Positions 25,873-34,560 of a DNA stretch of 40,156 nucleotides are shown piece after piece (the first letter of the stretch is position 1; every line of letters begins with the position of its first letter). The translations under genes were made by a program, and so were the position numbers. This DNA comes from Paenibacillus sp. oral taxon 786 str. D14 (lineage in GTDB: Bacteria; Bacillota; Bacilli; Paenibacillales; Paenibacillaceae), in contig NZ_GG695970.1 in the NCBI RefSeq assembly GCF_000159955.1, positions 94,188 to 134,343 of the forward strand, in the 5' to 3' direction. Under the pieces are notes generated by a model, which saw only the letters and a program-made list of their open reading frames with translations, was not told the DNA's origin and ran no database searches.

Positions 25873-26692
25873 GGCGGCCAAACGAATTTCCATGTACGTA
25901 TTCCTTGCCGTAGCGGCGTTTGTCTCGATTTTTCCGTTTCTATGGATTATTGTGAGCTCGACAAACCCGTCGGTGGACGTCACCCGGGGCAAGCTGCTGC
26001 CGGGCTCCCATTTTGGGGCAAACCTGCGCAACCTGCTGGATTCCGTTGATATCCTAAATGCGCTTAAGAATTCGCTGGCCGTCTCCGTCTCCACGACGCT
26101 GCTCGCCCTGCTGATCGCTTCACTGGCGGGTTATGGCTTCGAGATTTACCGCAGCAAAGCGAAGGACATGGTATTTAACGTGCTGCTGCTGTCGATGATG
26201 CTGCCTTTTGCGGCTTTGATGGTGCCGCTCTACCGCATGTTCGGCCGAATTACCAATCTATTGCCCTTGATCGGTATCGACACGCTGGCCGCGGTTGTGC
26301 TGCCGACGATGACGACAGCGTTTCTGATCTTCTTCTTCCGCCAGAGCACCAAGATGTTCCCGAAGGAGCTGCTGGAAGCGGGCCGGATCGACGGTTTATC
26401 CGAGCTGGGGATGTTCTTCCGCGTTTATGTGCCTACGATGAAGACAACGTATGCGGCAGCGGCGATTATCACGTTTATGAGCAGCTGGAACAACTATATG
26501 TGGCCGCTGATCGTGCTGCAAACACCTCAGAAGCAGACGGTGCCGCTGCTGATCTCCACGCTGGGTTCCAGCTATTCACCGGATTACGGGCTGATCATGC
26601 TGGCGATTGTCATTTCGACGCTCCCGACGGCCATTGTTTTCTTCGTGATGCAGAAGCATTTTGTGGCCGGGATGATCGGGTCGGTGAAATAA
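25865..26692 (+). CDS. ABC sugar permease, MsmG/MalG type
   Basis: A 275-residue second permease subunit with six helices and the EAA-type loop EAGRIDGLSELGMFFRVYVPTM. It ends in the QKHFVAGMIGSVK tail usual for MalG-like proteins. It overlaps the preceding permease, and AGGTGA precedes the ATG at 25865. It ends 14 bp from the convergent melA stop with no terminator between. No ATPase gene is present, again suggesting a shared MsmX-type ATPase. Confidence 0.93.
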   Translation: MLRAAKRISMYVFLAVAAFVSIFPFLWIIVSSTNPSVDVTRGKLLPGSHFGANLRNLLDSVDILNALKNSLAVSVSTTLLALLIASLAGYGFEIYRSKAKDMVFNVLLLSMMLPFAALMVPLYRMFGRITNLLPLIGIDTLAAVVLPTMTTAFLIFFFRQSTKMFPKELLEAGRIDGLSELGMFFRVYVPTMKTTYAAAAIITFMSSWNNYMWPLIVLQTPQKQTVPLLISTLGSSYSPDYGLIMLAIVISTLPTAIVFFVMQKHFVAGMIGSVK

Positions 26693-26706
26693 CGAGGGGC
26701 TCGCCA

Positions 26707-28005
26707 TTAATGATAAGTTGGCAGCCAATCCCCATGCGCTTCGATCAAGTCATCACACATCGCGATAATATCGTCGATGGACAGCTCAGCGGACGTGTGG
26801 GGATCCAGCATGGCGGCATGGTAGATATGCTCCTTCTTGCGGGTGATCGCCGCCTCGATCGTCAAGAGCTGGGTATTGATGTTCGTCCGGTTTAAGGCAG
26901 CGCATTGCGGCGGCAGATTTCCAACATAGGTAGGAGTTACGCCGCTGGCATCCACGAGGCAGGGAACTTCCACGCAGGCTTCGGCCGGGAGGTTCGGAAT
27001 CAGCCCCGTATTCATGACGTTGCCGCCGATTTTGAACGGGACATTGGTTTCAATGGCTTCCATGATGTACGAAGCATATTCGTGCGTGCGCTCATGCGTC
27101 AGTTCCCGGTTGCCGACGAGCTCCTCGCGCATGCGCTCCCAATTCGAGATTTGCTCGACACAGCGGCGCGGGTATTCATCCAGCGGGATTTGGAAACGAT
27201 CAATCAGTTCAGGGTAATTTCGTTTGATGAAATATGGATGATATTCAGCGTTATGCTCCGACGATTCTGTCACGTAGTAACCAAATTTCAACATTAATTC
27301 GAAACGGACCATATCATGATGCGGCTGCTTTTGCTTCTCTGCCGCAAGCCGTTTGATTTCGGGATAGAGGTCAACGCCGTCCCGGGTGACTTCGAGCAGC
27401 CAAGCCATGTGGTTGATGCCTGCGATTTTTGCCTGAACCCCGGTTGCGTCCAGCCCCAGGCTGTCGAACAATCCCGGAACACAAACCTGCACGCTGTGGC
27501 AGAGACCAACGGTACGAACCTGGCCATATGTATTCATGACGTTGGTCAACACGGCCATCGGGTTCGTGTAGTTAAGGAATAAGGCGTCCGGGCAAACTTC
27601 ACGGATATCCGCGGCAAAGTCCAGCATGACAGGAATCGTCCGCAGGTTGCGGAAAATGCCGCCGATCCCCACTGTATCGGCGATCGTTTGGCGCAGCCCG
27701 TATTTCTTCGGAATCTCAAAATCCGTAATCGTACACGGATCGTATCCGCCGACCTGGATGGCGTTGATGACGTATTTCGCGCCTCTCAGCGCTTCCTTCC
27801 GGTCGGTGAAGGCTTTCACGACGCATGTGCTGCCGCTGCTGTGCTTCAGATTGTTTAGCATGTTCTCCGAATCTTTGAGGCGCTGCAGGTCGATATCGTA
27901 CAAAGCCAGCTCGAAGCCCTGCAACGCGGGAGTCAACATGCAATCGCCTAACACGTTTTTGGCGAATACCGTACTTCCAGCCCCGATAAATGTAATTTTG
28001 GACAT
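26707..28005 (-). CDS. melA: GH4 alpha-galactosidase
   Basis: A 432-residue NAD- and Mn-dependent glycosidase of family GH4 that hydrolyses alpha-galactosides by a redox mechanism in the cytoplasm. It has an N-terminal Rossmann motif ITFIGAGSTVFAKN, the conserved NYTNPMA, the metal-site Cys169-His170 in GLCHSVQ, and NHMAWLLEV. These fit MelA/AglA rather than the phospho-glucosidase members. RBS AAGGAGGAGA lies before the ATG at 28005. It is divergent from an AraC regulator and convergent with the importer operon, which together look like a melibiose/raffinose locus. Confidence 0.93.
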   Translation of the reverse strand: MSKITFIGAGSTVFAKNVLGDCMLTPALQGFELALYDIDLQRLKDSENMLNNLKHSSGSTCVVKAFTDRKEALRGAKYVINAIQVGGYDPCTITDFEIPKKYGLRQTIADTVGIGGIFRNLRTIPVMLDFAADIREVCPDALFLNYTNPMAVLTNVMNTYGQVRTVGLCHSVQVCVPGLFDSLGLDATGVQAKIAGINHMAWLLEVTRDGVDLYPEIKRLAAEKQKQPHHDMVRFELMLKFGYYVTESSEHNAEYHPYFIKRNYPELIDRFQIPLDEYPRRCVEQISNWERMREELVGNRELTHERTHEYASYIMEAIETNVPFKIGGNVMNTGLIPNLPAEACVEVPCLVDASGVTPTYVGNLPPQCAALNRTNINTQLLTIEAAITRKKEHIYHAAMLDPHTSAELSIDDIIAMCDDLIEAHGDWLPTYH

Positions 28006-28058
28006 GTTAGATCTCCTCCTTTTTCCTCCTCAATATAGCTCTCCACCTGAAAGAAAGG

Positions 28059-28091
28059 TATGGAGGAATGAAAGGGAAGTATGGAGGAATG
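28059..28091. promoter_or_regulatory. Direct-repeat operator between melA and its AraC regulator
   Basis: TATGGAGGAATG occurs twice, at 28059-28070 and 28080-28091, exactly 21 bp apart (two helical turns). Direct repeats at this spacing are the usual binding pattern of AraC-family activators, and the regulator gene starts 70 bp away. Confidence 0.65.
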
Positions 28092-28100
28092 TTGTATTTT

Positions 28101-28134
28101 GGCCTGCCATCCCTTACGCTAGGGAGAGCAGGCC
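28101..28134 (+). other. Stem-loop in the leader of the AraC regulator gene
   Basis: GGCCTGC pairs with GCAGGCC and TCCC with GGGA inside it, around an 8-base loop. It ends 12 bp before the ribosome binding site, so it could affect translation. No T-run follows. Confidence 0.5.
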
Positions 28135-28160
28135 ATTATGCTTTCAGGAGGTTGTGGTGA

Positions 28161-29030
28161 TTGATTCCCGAGCACGACTTGTTTGAAGTCCATATGAACC
28201 CTGATGACCGGGAGCGGGACATCACGGTCTTGTTTAGCGGACAAGGGCGGCCGCACCCGAACCATCGCATCGGGCCGTCCGTGCATGACTATTTTTTGCT
28301 GCATACGGTGTTTGAAGGGAAGGGGACGTATACCTGGGGAGGACAGGAATATTCTTGCCGGACGGGGGATACCTTTGTCATTTTTCCAGAGGGATTGTTC
28401 ACTTACGAGGCGGATTCCCTAGATCCGTGGCATTACGCATGGGTTGCGTTAAGAGGTTCGGGTGTCCTTCGGCAGCTGGCGGATGTCGGCATTACGCCGG
28501 ATAAACCGGTGGTTAGCTCCGGGGAGCCGGAGGAATTACGGGAGCTTTACGCTCGCCTGCGATCGTCGTTCCGCCAAAGCGATCACCCGCATTTGGAAAG
28601 CCTCGAGGCGGCAGGCTGGGTGACGCTGCTGCTTCATCATTTTGGGGTTGCGAACCGGGAACACCTGCCTCGTTCCGCTGCGAAGGAGCCGGCAATGATC
28701 GACCGGCAGGTGGAGCAGGCGATCCGTTGGTTCCAGCTGCAATATCCGCAGCAAATCGGCATTGAAGAGCTGGCGCGCAATTTAGGGTACCATCGGGCCC
28801 ATCTGTTCAGCGCCTTCAAGGCCCGGACAGGACTGTCGCCGAAGCAGTATTTAACGAAGGTCAGGATTGAGAAAGCGAAGGAGCTGCTTGCCGGCCCGTT
28901 AACGATCGACCAAATTGCGTCGTCCGTTGGTTTTAATGATGCGCTGTACTTCTCACGCCAATTTAAGAAATCCACGGGTAAGTCCCCCAGCGAATATCGG
29001 CATGGGAACGGAAGGGGAGATAAGAGGTAG
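28161..29030 (+). CDS. AraC-family regulator (MsmR/RafR-like)
   Basis: A 289-residue regulator. The N-terminal cupin domain (VHDYFLLHTVFEGKGTYTWGGQEYSCRTGDTFVIFPE) is of the AraC ligand-binding type, followed by the C-terminal double helix-turn-helix (IGIEELARNLGYHRAHLFSAFKARTGLSPKQYL to GKSPSEYRH). The start is TTG at 28161, with AGGAGG 9 bases before it and no better ATG. It is divergent from melA across a region with matching direct repeats, so it is the probable activator of melA and of the importer. Confidence 0.9.
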   Translation: MIPEHDLFEVHMNPDDRERDITVLFSGQGRPHPNHRIGPSVHDYFLLHTVFEGKGTYTWGGQEYSCRTGDTFVIFPEGLFTYEADSLDPWHYAWVALRGSGVLRQLADVGITPDKPVVSSGEPEELRELYARLRSSFRQSDHPHLESLEAAGWVTLLLHHFGVANREHLPRSAAKEPAMIDRQVEQAIRWFQLQYPQQIGIEELARNLGYHRAHLFSAFKARTGLSPKQYLTKVRIEKAKELLAGPLTIDQIASSVGFNDALYFSRQFKKSTGKSPSEYRHGNGRGDKR

Positions 29031-29035
29031 CCGCT

Positions 29036-29074
29036 TAAAAAACACCAAAGACGTTGTGCATACAACGCCTTTGG
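29036..29074 (-). terminator. Terminator of the ROK-family gene
   Basis: On the minus strand CCAAAGGCGTTGT pairs with ACAACGTCTTTGG, followed by TGTTTTTT. It may also stop the AraC transcript coming from the other side. Confidence 0.8.
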
Positions 29075-29082
29075 GGGATATT

Positions 29083-30273
29083 CTATTCGCCTGACCAGCG
29101 CTGCAACACCATCAAGGCGGCTCCTGTGGCCACGGCGGATTCGGTCAGCTGCCCTTGGGTGAACAGCGGATTATACTCGGGATAATGGTAAGCATTTTGC
29201 TTGGCGACCTCCACCGCGGTATCAAAGACAAGCGGGTGTGCGCTGATCAGAGGGCCGCCTAGCACAACGTATTCGGGGTGCAAAGCATTAATCAAATTGG
29301 CCAATCCGGTTCCGAGGCAAACGGCCGTTTCCTGAAATTGTTCCTTAACCAGCGGATCATCCTGCGACAGAGCGTCCACAAGGGTGGCGAAGTTGATCTG
29401 CTCCGGGGCTAGGCCGGACAACACGCTGCTGCGGCCGGCTTTCAGCTCTGCACGTACCCGATCTTCCAGCGCAGGTACGGACACAAAAGCTTCCAACGCG
29501 CCGGAGTTGCCTTTATTGCGGAGCTTTGGCCCATTCATCTGAATGATCATTTGCCCAATCGCTCCCTCGGTATCGGCGGCGCCCCGGAGAATCCGGCCTT
29601 CCGACATGGCGGCTGAACGGATATTTACGCCAACATGCACATAAAGGGCATGCCGGATTGTATCCGAGCGCAGCGCCCAGTGTTCGCCGATCAGCGCTGT
29701 GTTGGCGCCGTTGTCAAGCTTGGCGGGGATTCCGAGCCTTTCTTCAAGCATGGCACAGATCGGGACATGGCTCCAGTAAGGTGCGGGGAACCACTCCGGT
29801 TCGAGGATGATGCCGTTTTGGTGATCCAGCGGGCCCACCGCCCCGATGCCGAGACCCAGAACGTCGGCGGATGTGATGCCGTGCTCTTGAAGAAACGTCT
29901 TGGCGGTGTCGGCAACAAGGTCAGACAGCACCTCCGGCGTCATGTGTTCGTCCATTTTCCAGCGGGCCCGCGACAACGGGGTCAAATGCATGTCATACAA
30001 TCCGAGGACCGAGTAAATTCGGGAAATCTCCAGCCCCAAGATATACCGATACTTCGGATTGGTCTGGAACAGGATCGGCTTGCGGCCGCCGGTCGAGTTC
30101 CCCAGCCCGGAGATGACGAGCAGCCCCCGGGAGGTCATCTCCTCCAGGAACCGCGTCATGCTGCTGGGGGTGAGCGGAAATTCGTTCATTAAATCGGCTT
30201 TGGAGACGGTGCCGAGAAATGAAATTCGATCATAAATCTGCTTCTTAATTGAAGGATTGGAATGAGTCAACAT
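29083..30273 (-). CDS. ROK-family transcriptional repressor (XylR/NagC-like)
   Basis: A 396-residue protein. The N-terminal winged helix (IYDRISFLGTVSKADLMNEFPLTPSSMTRFLEEM) is followed by a sugar-kinase-like ROK domain (ILGLEISRIYSVLGLYD, GIGAVGPLD, GIPAKLDNGANTALIGEHWA, YVVLGGPLI). The usual cysteine zinc-binding motif of ROK proteins is not visible (GRILRGAADTEGAIGQM keeps the GxxGE/GH-like region but not the Cys cluster). The helix-turn-helix means a repressor rather than a kinase; the effector sugar is unknown. The ATG at 30273 has GGAGACC upstream. A promoter fits at TTGATA/TATGAA (30326-30297, minus strand). Confidence 0.88.
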   Translation of the reverse strand: MLTHSNPSIKKQIYDRISFLGTVSKADLMNEFPLTPSSMTRFLEEMTSRGLLVISGLGNSTGGRKPILFQTNPKYRYILGLEISRIYSVLGLYDMHLTPLSRARWKMDEHMTPEVLSDLVADTAKTFLQEHGITSADVLGLGIGAVGPLDHQNGIILEPEWFPAPYWSHVPICAMLEERLGIPAKLDNGANTALIGEHWALRSDTIRHALYVHVGVNIRSAAMSEGRILRGAADTEGAIGQMIIQMNGPKLRNKGNSGALEAFVSVPALEDRVRAELKAGRSSVLSGLAPEQINFATLVDALSQDDPLVKEQFQETAVCLGTGLANLINALHPEYVVLGGPLISAHPLVFDTAVEVAKQNAYHYPEYNPLFTQGQLTESAVATGAALMVLQRWSGE

Positions 30274-30296
30274 CGATAAAGGTCTCCATTTCCAAG

Positions 30297-30326
30297 TTCA
30301 TACATCGGGATATTTTCAAGTATCAA
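30297..30326 (-). promoter_or_regulatory. Promoter of the ROK-family gene
   Basis: On the minus strand TTGATA (30326-30321), an 18-bp spacer, TATGAA (30302-30297), 24 bp from the start codon. Confidence 0.5.
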
Positions 30327-30399
30327 GTATAAAGGGAGTTAGAGCTTAATACCAGCCCCTCTGAACTATCATCTGCATGTTGGACTAGGTATTTTTTTG

Positions 30400-30428
30400 T
30401 TGACTCTTTAAAAAATAAGTGATAATAT
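30400..30428 (+). promoter_or_regulatory. Promoter of tRNA-Leu copy 3
   Basis: TTGACT (30400-30405), a 17-bp spacer, TAATAT (30423-30428). The leader TTCTGTTGCTGCAAA is a diverged form of those of copies 1 and 2. Confidence 0.75.
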
Positions 30429-30468
30429 AAATTCTGTTGCTGCAAACGATGCATCAACCCATATATAT

Positions 30469-30553
<85 letters not shown>

Positions 30554-30563
30554 TCTTATAAAG

Positions 30564-30611
30564 AACAGCCTCGCAAACTCGCTCTTCGGAGCGGTTGGGA
30601 GGCTGTTTTTT
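30564..30611 (+). terminator. Terminator of tRNA-Leu copy 3
   Basis: AACAGCCTC pairs with GAGGCTGTT with an inner CGCTC-TTCG-GAGCG hairpin, followed by a T-run that touches the stop codon of the convergent gene. Confidence 0.9.
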
Positions 30612-31513
30612 CATGGGTTCGTGCTAAGATACCCCGTTAGATTGTCCAGTACTTTATGGGATAACCGTCCCCTTGCTTCCCGGGTGAAACCCGATACTTT
30701 CGCGGTATAGATGATTTGGGGGTAGCGGTGAAGCTCAGCTTTGAACTCCCCGGCACCGTCCGCGTCAAAAATCGCATAGTTTCCGCTCGCTTGGACCCAT
30801 TCCCGAAAGGCAGCGGCATCAAATGGTGCACCCAGAGAGGTATTCACCAAAATTTTACCATGCCCCAAAGCGGCGAATTCTTCGGGCCCAAGGAGCTGGG
30901 TGTTTCTAGGCAAATGCATGGAGATGATTTCTGAGGTTTGCAGCAGATCGTGAAGCGGAGCATATGCATACCCTGCCTGCTCGCAATCCGGTTTGCGGCT
31001 CCGGCTGAAATATTGGACTTGCATGCCGAAGGCGGAAGCCCGATGCGCTAAAATTTTGCCGGTCGCGCCCATCCCGATGATCCCCAGCTTGCGCTGCTGC
31101 AGCTCAATCGGTTCACTTTGCCATTGGTGCGGGCCCAAGCCTTTGAGCAAACGGATGAGCTCGCTCAAAATGAATTCGGCAACCCCTTCATCGCCGTAAT
31201 CCCGGACGCCACGAACCTCGATGCCGCGGGCCCTTGCCGCAGGGATATCGACGTTGGCCGACCGCTCATCATACAGGCTGCAGCACATTCCGATATATCG
31301 AATCGCAGGGCTCTTTGCGATCACCTCATCATCGATTCTCGTTCTCCAGGATATCAAGACACAATCCGCTCCTTGGATCCTTTCCATTAACTCGTCTTTG
31401 CTTTGCGGATCGTGGTCAAACCGAAGGATGGGCTGTTTCGAGTGCTTTTGCAATTCCTCGAAGGCCCAGGCTTCGAGCCCAACGTTGTCCGCGCATACAA
31501 TTTGGTTAAACAT
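30611..31513 (-). CDS. D-2-hydroxyacid dehydrogenase-like protein lacking catalytic residues
   Basis: A 300-residue protein with the two-domain D-isomer 2-hydroxyacid dehydrogenase layout: a flanking domain, then the NAD-binding motif GIIGMGATGKILAHRASAFG, and the C-terminal return (KVSGFTREARGRLS). Two conserved catalytic positions differ. The Arg of the NTxRG motif is Leu227 (VNTSLGAPFD), and the His of the TPHIxG motif is Lys272 (TAKVSGF). A dehydrogenase reaction of the usual kind is therefore doubtful; a binding or regulatory role, or a different chemistry, is possible. The start is the ATG at 31513; GGGAGG lies rather far upstream (14 bases). Confidence 0.75.
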   Translation of the reverse strand: MFNQIVCADNVGLEAWAFEELQKHSKQPILRFDHDPQSKDELMERIQGADCVLISWRTRIDDEVIAKSPAIRYIGMCCSLYDERSANVDIPAARARGIEVRGVRDYGDEGVAEFILSELIRLLKGLGPHQWQSEPIELQQRKLGIIGMGATGKILAHRASAFGMQVQYFSRSRKPDCEQAGYAYAPLHDLLQTSEIISMHLPRNTQLLGPEEFAALGHGKILVNTSLGAPFDAAAFREWVQASGNYAIFDADGAGEFKAELHRYPQIIYTAKVSGFTREARGRLSHKVLDNLTGYLSTNP

Positions 31514-31630
31514 GATTTCTACTAAAACCTCCCTGATCCAGCAGCTTACGCACGTCACATGCTTGTTTTCTACTATATCACGAAGTGACGGTTTCTCGCT
31601 GAACCCTCCAGTAGAAACGCCATAAGGACC

Positions 31631-32125
31631 TTATTCCGGGAGGGTTTCCAGCAGTAGTTCAGCCAGTCGGCACCCCTTGGAAAGCAGGTCGGTTGCATCA
31701 AACGGGGAGGGGCCAATCGGCGGAAACCAGTCTTCTTGCTCCGCAAGCGTTCGCGGGTTTGGAACGCCATCCGGTTTGGCGGCGTCAGCTGGATCCCAAG
31801 GAACAGACCCCGCTTCCTCGACGAGGGGCCATACTTGCGAATCCCCGCTCATCGAGATGTATCTTACCATCGCCGCCGCTTCTGTCATGTGACGCAACAG
31901 ACCGGCTGCCTCCTCGCTGAAACCGGAAACGACAAGCAAACGCAAGGCAAGCAGCGAGTTATGAAACCGGGTTAATCCCTGCAAGTAGGCATACGCCTTT
32001 ACGTTCTGCGGCACCGGCAGCTCCAGCAGCGCCTCCTCCAACCGATCGGCTGATTGGTCCAAGAGCTGGAGCCATGCGGCGTGGCGCTGTTCCATTTCAG
32101 CGATCGTCTCCTCGTAACCATACAT
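31631..32125 (-). CDS. Hypothetical protein, 164 aa
   Basis: No family recognised. The ATG at 32125 is preceded by GAGGTGAAG; the frame is open 10 codons further. It is soluble and largely helical in the first 100 residues (ETIAEMEQRHAAWLQLLDQSADRLEEALLEL, LTRFHNSLLALRLLVVSGFSEEAAGLLRHMTEAAAMVRYI), with a proline-rich tail. No signal peptide or membrane helix. A perfect 14-bp palindrome lies upstream at 32178-32191. Confidence 0.65.
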   Translation of the reverse strand: MYGYEETIAEMEQRHAAWLQLLDQSADRLEEALLELPVPQNVKAYAYLQGLTRFHNSLLALRLLVVSGFSEEAAGLLRHMTEAAAMVRYISMSGDSQVWPLVEEAGSVPWDPADAAKPDGVPNPRTLAEQEDWFPPIGPSPFDATDLLSKGCRLAELLLETLPE

Positions 32126-32177
32126 CGGTTCTTCACCTCGATTGTTCCGATTCATTATCTGAAGATACTTTAATCGA

Positions 32178-32191
32178 TGAAATGCATTTCA
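32178..32191. promoter_or_regulatory. Perfect palindrome, possible operator
   Basis: TGAAATGCATTTCA, 53 bp upstream of the 164-aa gene's start. No further evidence for a function. Confidence 0.3.
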
Positions 32192-32352
32192 GGTCAACCC
32201 TTTATTGGCGGAAAAAAGAGAAGGGTGAAGTGAACGATGGAGGCGGCTAAATAAGTGCGGAAAAAGGGTTGTTCCGTCAAGCTGCTGCGAAAGGGCTTAT
32301 TCCTTCCAAGGCGAATGATGGATGCAGTCGCAGAAGTTAGTCCGTTTAAAGT

Positions 32353-32922
32353 GAATTTTACCCGCGGCATCCCCGCTTGCACCTCAAACTGCTGGGGGTC
32401 GAAGACGTCGTCGAAAACTTGGTATCGGGGGAGGCGGACTTTGCTGTGACGATCCTGCAGGAGGAAGACGAACGGTTTGCGGTCATTCCTCTCTATAATG
32501 AAGAATTCTATTTCGTCGCTTCGCCGGATCATCCGCTCGCCGGGCAATCCTCCGTCGATTTCAAGCGGATTGCGCAAGAGCCGGTGGTGATGTTTCCCGA
32601 GACGCATCGCTGCCGCCAACTGGTTGATGCGGCTTGTGCAATCAAGGGGTTTACGCTGCACCCCCACATCGAAACAACCACCATCGATTCCTTGCTGCAG
32701 CTAGTCCGTTCCGGCGCAGGCGTAACGATCCTGTCCAAGACGCTGTTGGAAATGTACGATTTGGAAAAATTATGCCTCCTTCCGCTGCGGAATCCTTCTT
32801 TGACCCGGAAGGTAGGGATCGTGTACCTGAAGGATAAATACCTTGGTGCGGCGGCACGGGAATTTATTACGCTAATTCAAGAACGGGTCCAGACGTTGAA
32901 GAAGATCCAGGTGCAGGGCTGA
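32353..32922 (+). pseudogene. LysR-family regulator remnant without DNA-binding domain
   Basis: 190 codons match the LysR effector-binding domain: EFYPRHPRLHLKLLGVEDVVENLVSGEADFAV, then ERFAVIPLYNEEFYFVASPDHPLAG, then HIETTTIDSLLQLVRSGAGVTILSKTLL. The N-terminal helix-turn-helix and linker (about 90-100 residues) are missing. A TAA stop lies two codons before the first conserved residue, and 32192-32352 carries no recognisable LysR sequence in any frame. No ribosome binding site precedes the frame. It is followed by a good terminator. Confidence 0.75.
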
Positions 32923-32932
32923 TGGGAAGAGA

Positions 32933-32990
32933 GCCGACCCCTGGGGAGAGAAGTCTGATTTAAGGCTTCACTCTCCGGGGGGCTTTTTTT
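32933..32990 (+). terminator. Terminator after the LysR remnant
   Basis: CCCC-TGGGGAGAG pairs with CTCTCC-GGGG around a loop near 32955-32965, followed by CTTTTTTT. Confidence 0.8.
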
Positions 32991-33078
32991 ATAGGTTGGA
33001 TCAAGCTCAGGTAAGGGCGGCGTAGCGCATGTTTCCGGACAGGGACAGTCATACTAGCAGAAAGGAGGCTGGTGTGGA

Positions 33079-33603
33079 TTGACGGCGGGAGAAATCGCTT
33101 TTTACTTTCTGCTGTATGCGTTATTTGGCTGGCTGCTCGAAAATGTGTACAACCTTTTTACGCAAGGCGAGTTCTGGAAGGAAGGTTTTATGAAAGGACC
33201 GTTTAAGCCGATGTACGGCGTTGCCCCAGTTCTGTTGCTGTGGCTTGTCCAGGAGGGTGGAGGACACCGGCTACTGCTTACCGGATTGCTGTGCTTAATC
33301 ATCCCCACCGTAGTGGAAGGAGTTAGCGGCTGCTTGCTGCTGATGTTGTTTGGTCGGAGATGGTGGGATTATTCGGGGTTGCGCTTCCAGCTTGGCGGCC
33401 ATATTTGTCTGAAGTTTTCGTTGTATTGGGGCGTTCTGTCGGTATTCACGCTGAAAGTGGTGCACCCGCTGGCGGAACAGGCCTATCGAAGCGTTTCTCC
33501 TGTATGGCCGGTGGTTGGGCCGGCGCTACTATTGTTATTTGCCATTGATCTGGCGTGGACCTGTCTTACGCGGCGAAGAGAATATCGCGGGAGCTTGATC
33601 TAG
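33079..33603 (+). CDS. Putative ABC-transporter type IV family (CmpB-like) membrane protein
   Basis: A 174-residue protein with about five helices. The N-terminus IAFYFLLYALFGWLLENVYNLFTQGEFWKEGFMKGPFKPMYGVAP is the signature of the widespread Firmicute 'putative ABC-transporter type IV' (DUF1113) family: FxxxxxxGWxxE, then GPxxPxYG. The biochemical role is not established. The start is a TTG at 33079 behind AAAGGAGG. It lies 33 bp before the deacetylase gene on the same strand, so they may be co-transcribed. Confidence 0.8.
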   Translation: MTAGEIAFYFLLYALFGWLLENVYNLFTQGEFWKEGFMKGPFKPMYGVAPVLLLWLVQEGGGHRLLLTGLLCLIIPTVVEGVSGCLLLMLFGRRWWDYSGLRFQLGGHICLKFSLYWGVLSVFTLKVVHPLAEQAYRSVSPVWPVVGPALLLLFAIDLAWTCLTRRREYRGSLI

Positions 33604-33636
33604 CCCATCGTTGCTTAAGAGAAAGGAGGAAGCCTC

Positions 33637-34560
33637 ATGTCCTATTTCAAAAAACTGGTTCGACGGATCCCAATACTGGCTGCCGGTGGTCTTGCCGCGC
33701 TGTTGCTAACGGCCTCGATTAGCGGACAAGCCGCGCCGACAGCAAATAATTTAGCAGAGAACCCGGGCACGGAATCAAGTGAACTGAAGTCAGAAACACA
33801 AGATCATAAGGCCGCCCTCAAACCGCGATCCGCTTCCCACAAGGTGGCGGTGATTATCGACGATTTAGGGAACGGGATGGCCGGTACAGAGGAAATCCTC
33901 AACCTGCCGATCAAATTAACCGTGGCGGTCATGCCATTCCTGGAAACGACGCAGGAGGATGCCCGGCGGGCGCATGAGTACGGGCACGACGTGATCATTC
34001 ATATGCCGATGGAGCCCAAGCAAGGGAAGGCGGAATGGTTGGGACCTGGGGCGATCCTCTCCAGCATGACAGACGAGGAGATCCGGCAAAGGGTTGAAGC
34101 CGCGATTGACCAAGTTCCCTATGCCATCGGGATGAACAATCATATGGGCTCGAAGGTGACTGAGGACGAGCGGGTGATGTCGGTGATTTTGGAGGTATGC
34201 CGCGAGCGGGGGTTATTTTTCATTGACAGCAAAACGAACTCTCGGTCCGTTGTTCCCCGCTTAAGCGAGAAGATGGGGCTGCCCCGGCTGGAAAACGATA
34301 TTTTTCTGGACGATGTAGGCAGCGAAGCGCATGTTACGAAACAACTGCGGCAGGTCCTGAACATCCTAAATAAAGGTAAGCGCAATAGCTGCGTAACGAT
34401 CGGGCATGTAGGGGTACAGGGTAAGAAAACCGCGGCCGCCTTGCAAAAGAACATCCCAATTTTACAGGCTGTAGGTGTCCAATTCATCGGGACGAGTGAG
34501 CTGGTCTGGGAACAAATTAGTCCTAGCCTTCAGCTGGGACCGGGGTTTACATTACCGTAA
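33637..34560 (+). CDS. Divergent polysaccharide deacetylase (YibQ-like)
   Basis: A 307-residue exported protein. It has an N-terminal signal or anchor (IPILAAGGLAALLLTASISGQA), a 35-residue spacer, then the divergent polysaccharide deacetylase domain: KVAVIIDDLGNGMAGTEEILNLP, AVMPFLETTQEDARRAHEYGHDVIIHMPMEPK, GMNNHMGSKVTED and FFIDSKTNS. The Asp-Asp and His residues of the metal site are present. It probably acts outside the membrane on cell-wall or surface glycan. The ATG at 33637 has AAAGGAGG upstream. Its end overlaps the convergent amidase gene by 14 bp. Confidence 0.88.
   Translation: MSYFKKLVRRIPILAAGGLAALLLTASISGQAAPTANNLAENPGTESSELKSETQDHKAALKPRSASHKVAVIIDDLGNGMAGTEEILNLPIKLTVAVMPFLETTQEDARRAHEYGHDVIIHMPMEPKQGKAEWLGPGAILSSMTDEEIRQRVEAAIDQVPYAIGMNNHMGSKVTEDERVMSVILEVCRERGLFFIDSKTNSRSVVPRLSEKMGLPRLENDIFLDDVGSEAHVTKQLRQVLNILNKGKRNSCVTIGHVGVQGKKTAAALQKNIPILQAVGVQFIGTSELVWEQISPSLQLGPGFTLP

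Noticed and set aside
32255..32449. 64-residue plus-strand frame as the missing LysR N-terminus
   Set aside because: It has no helix-turn-helix pattern, and its second half is just another frame of the LysR effector domain.
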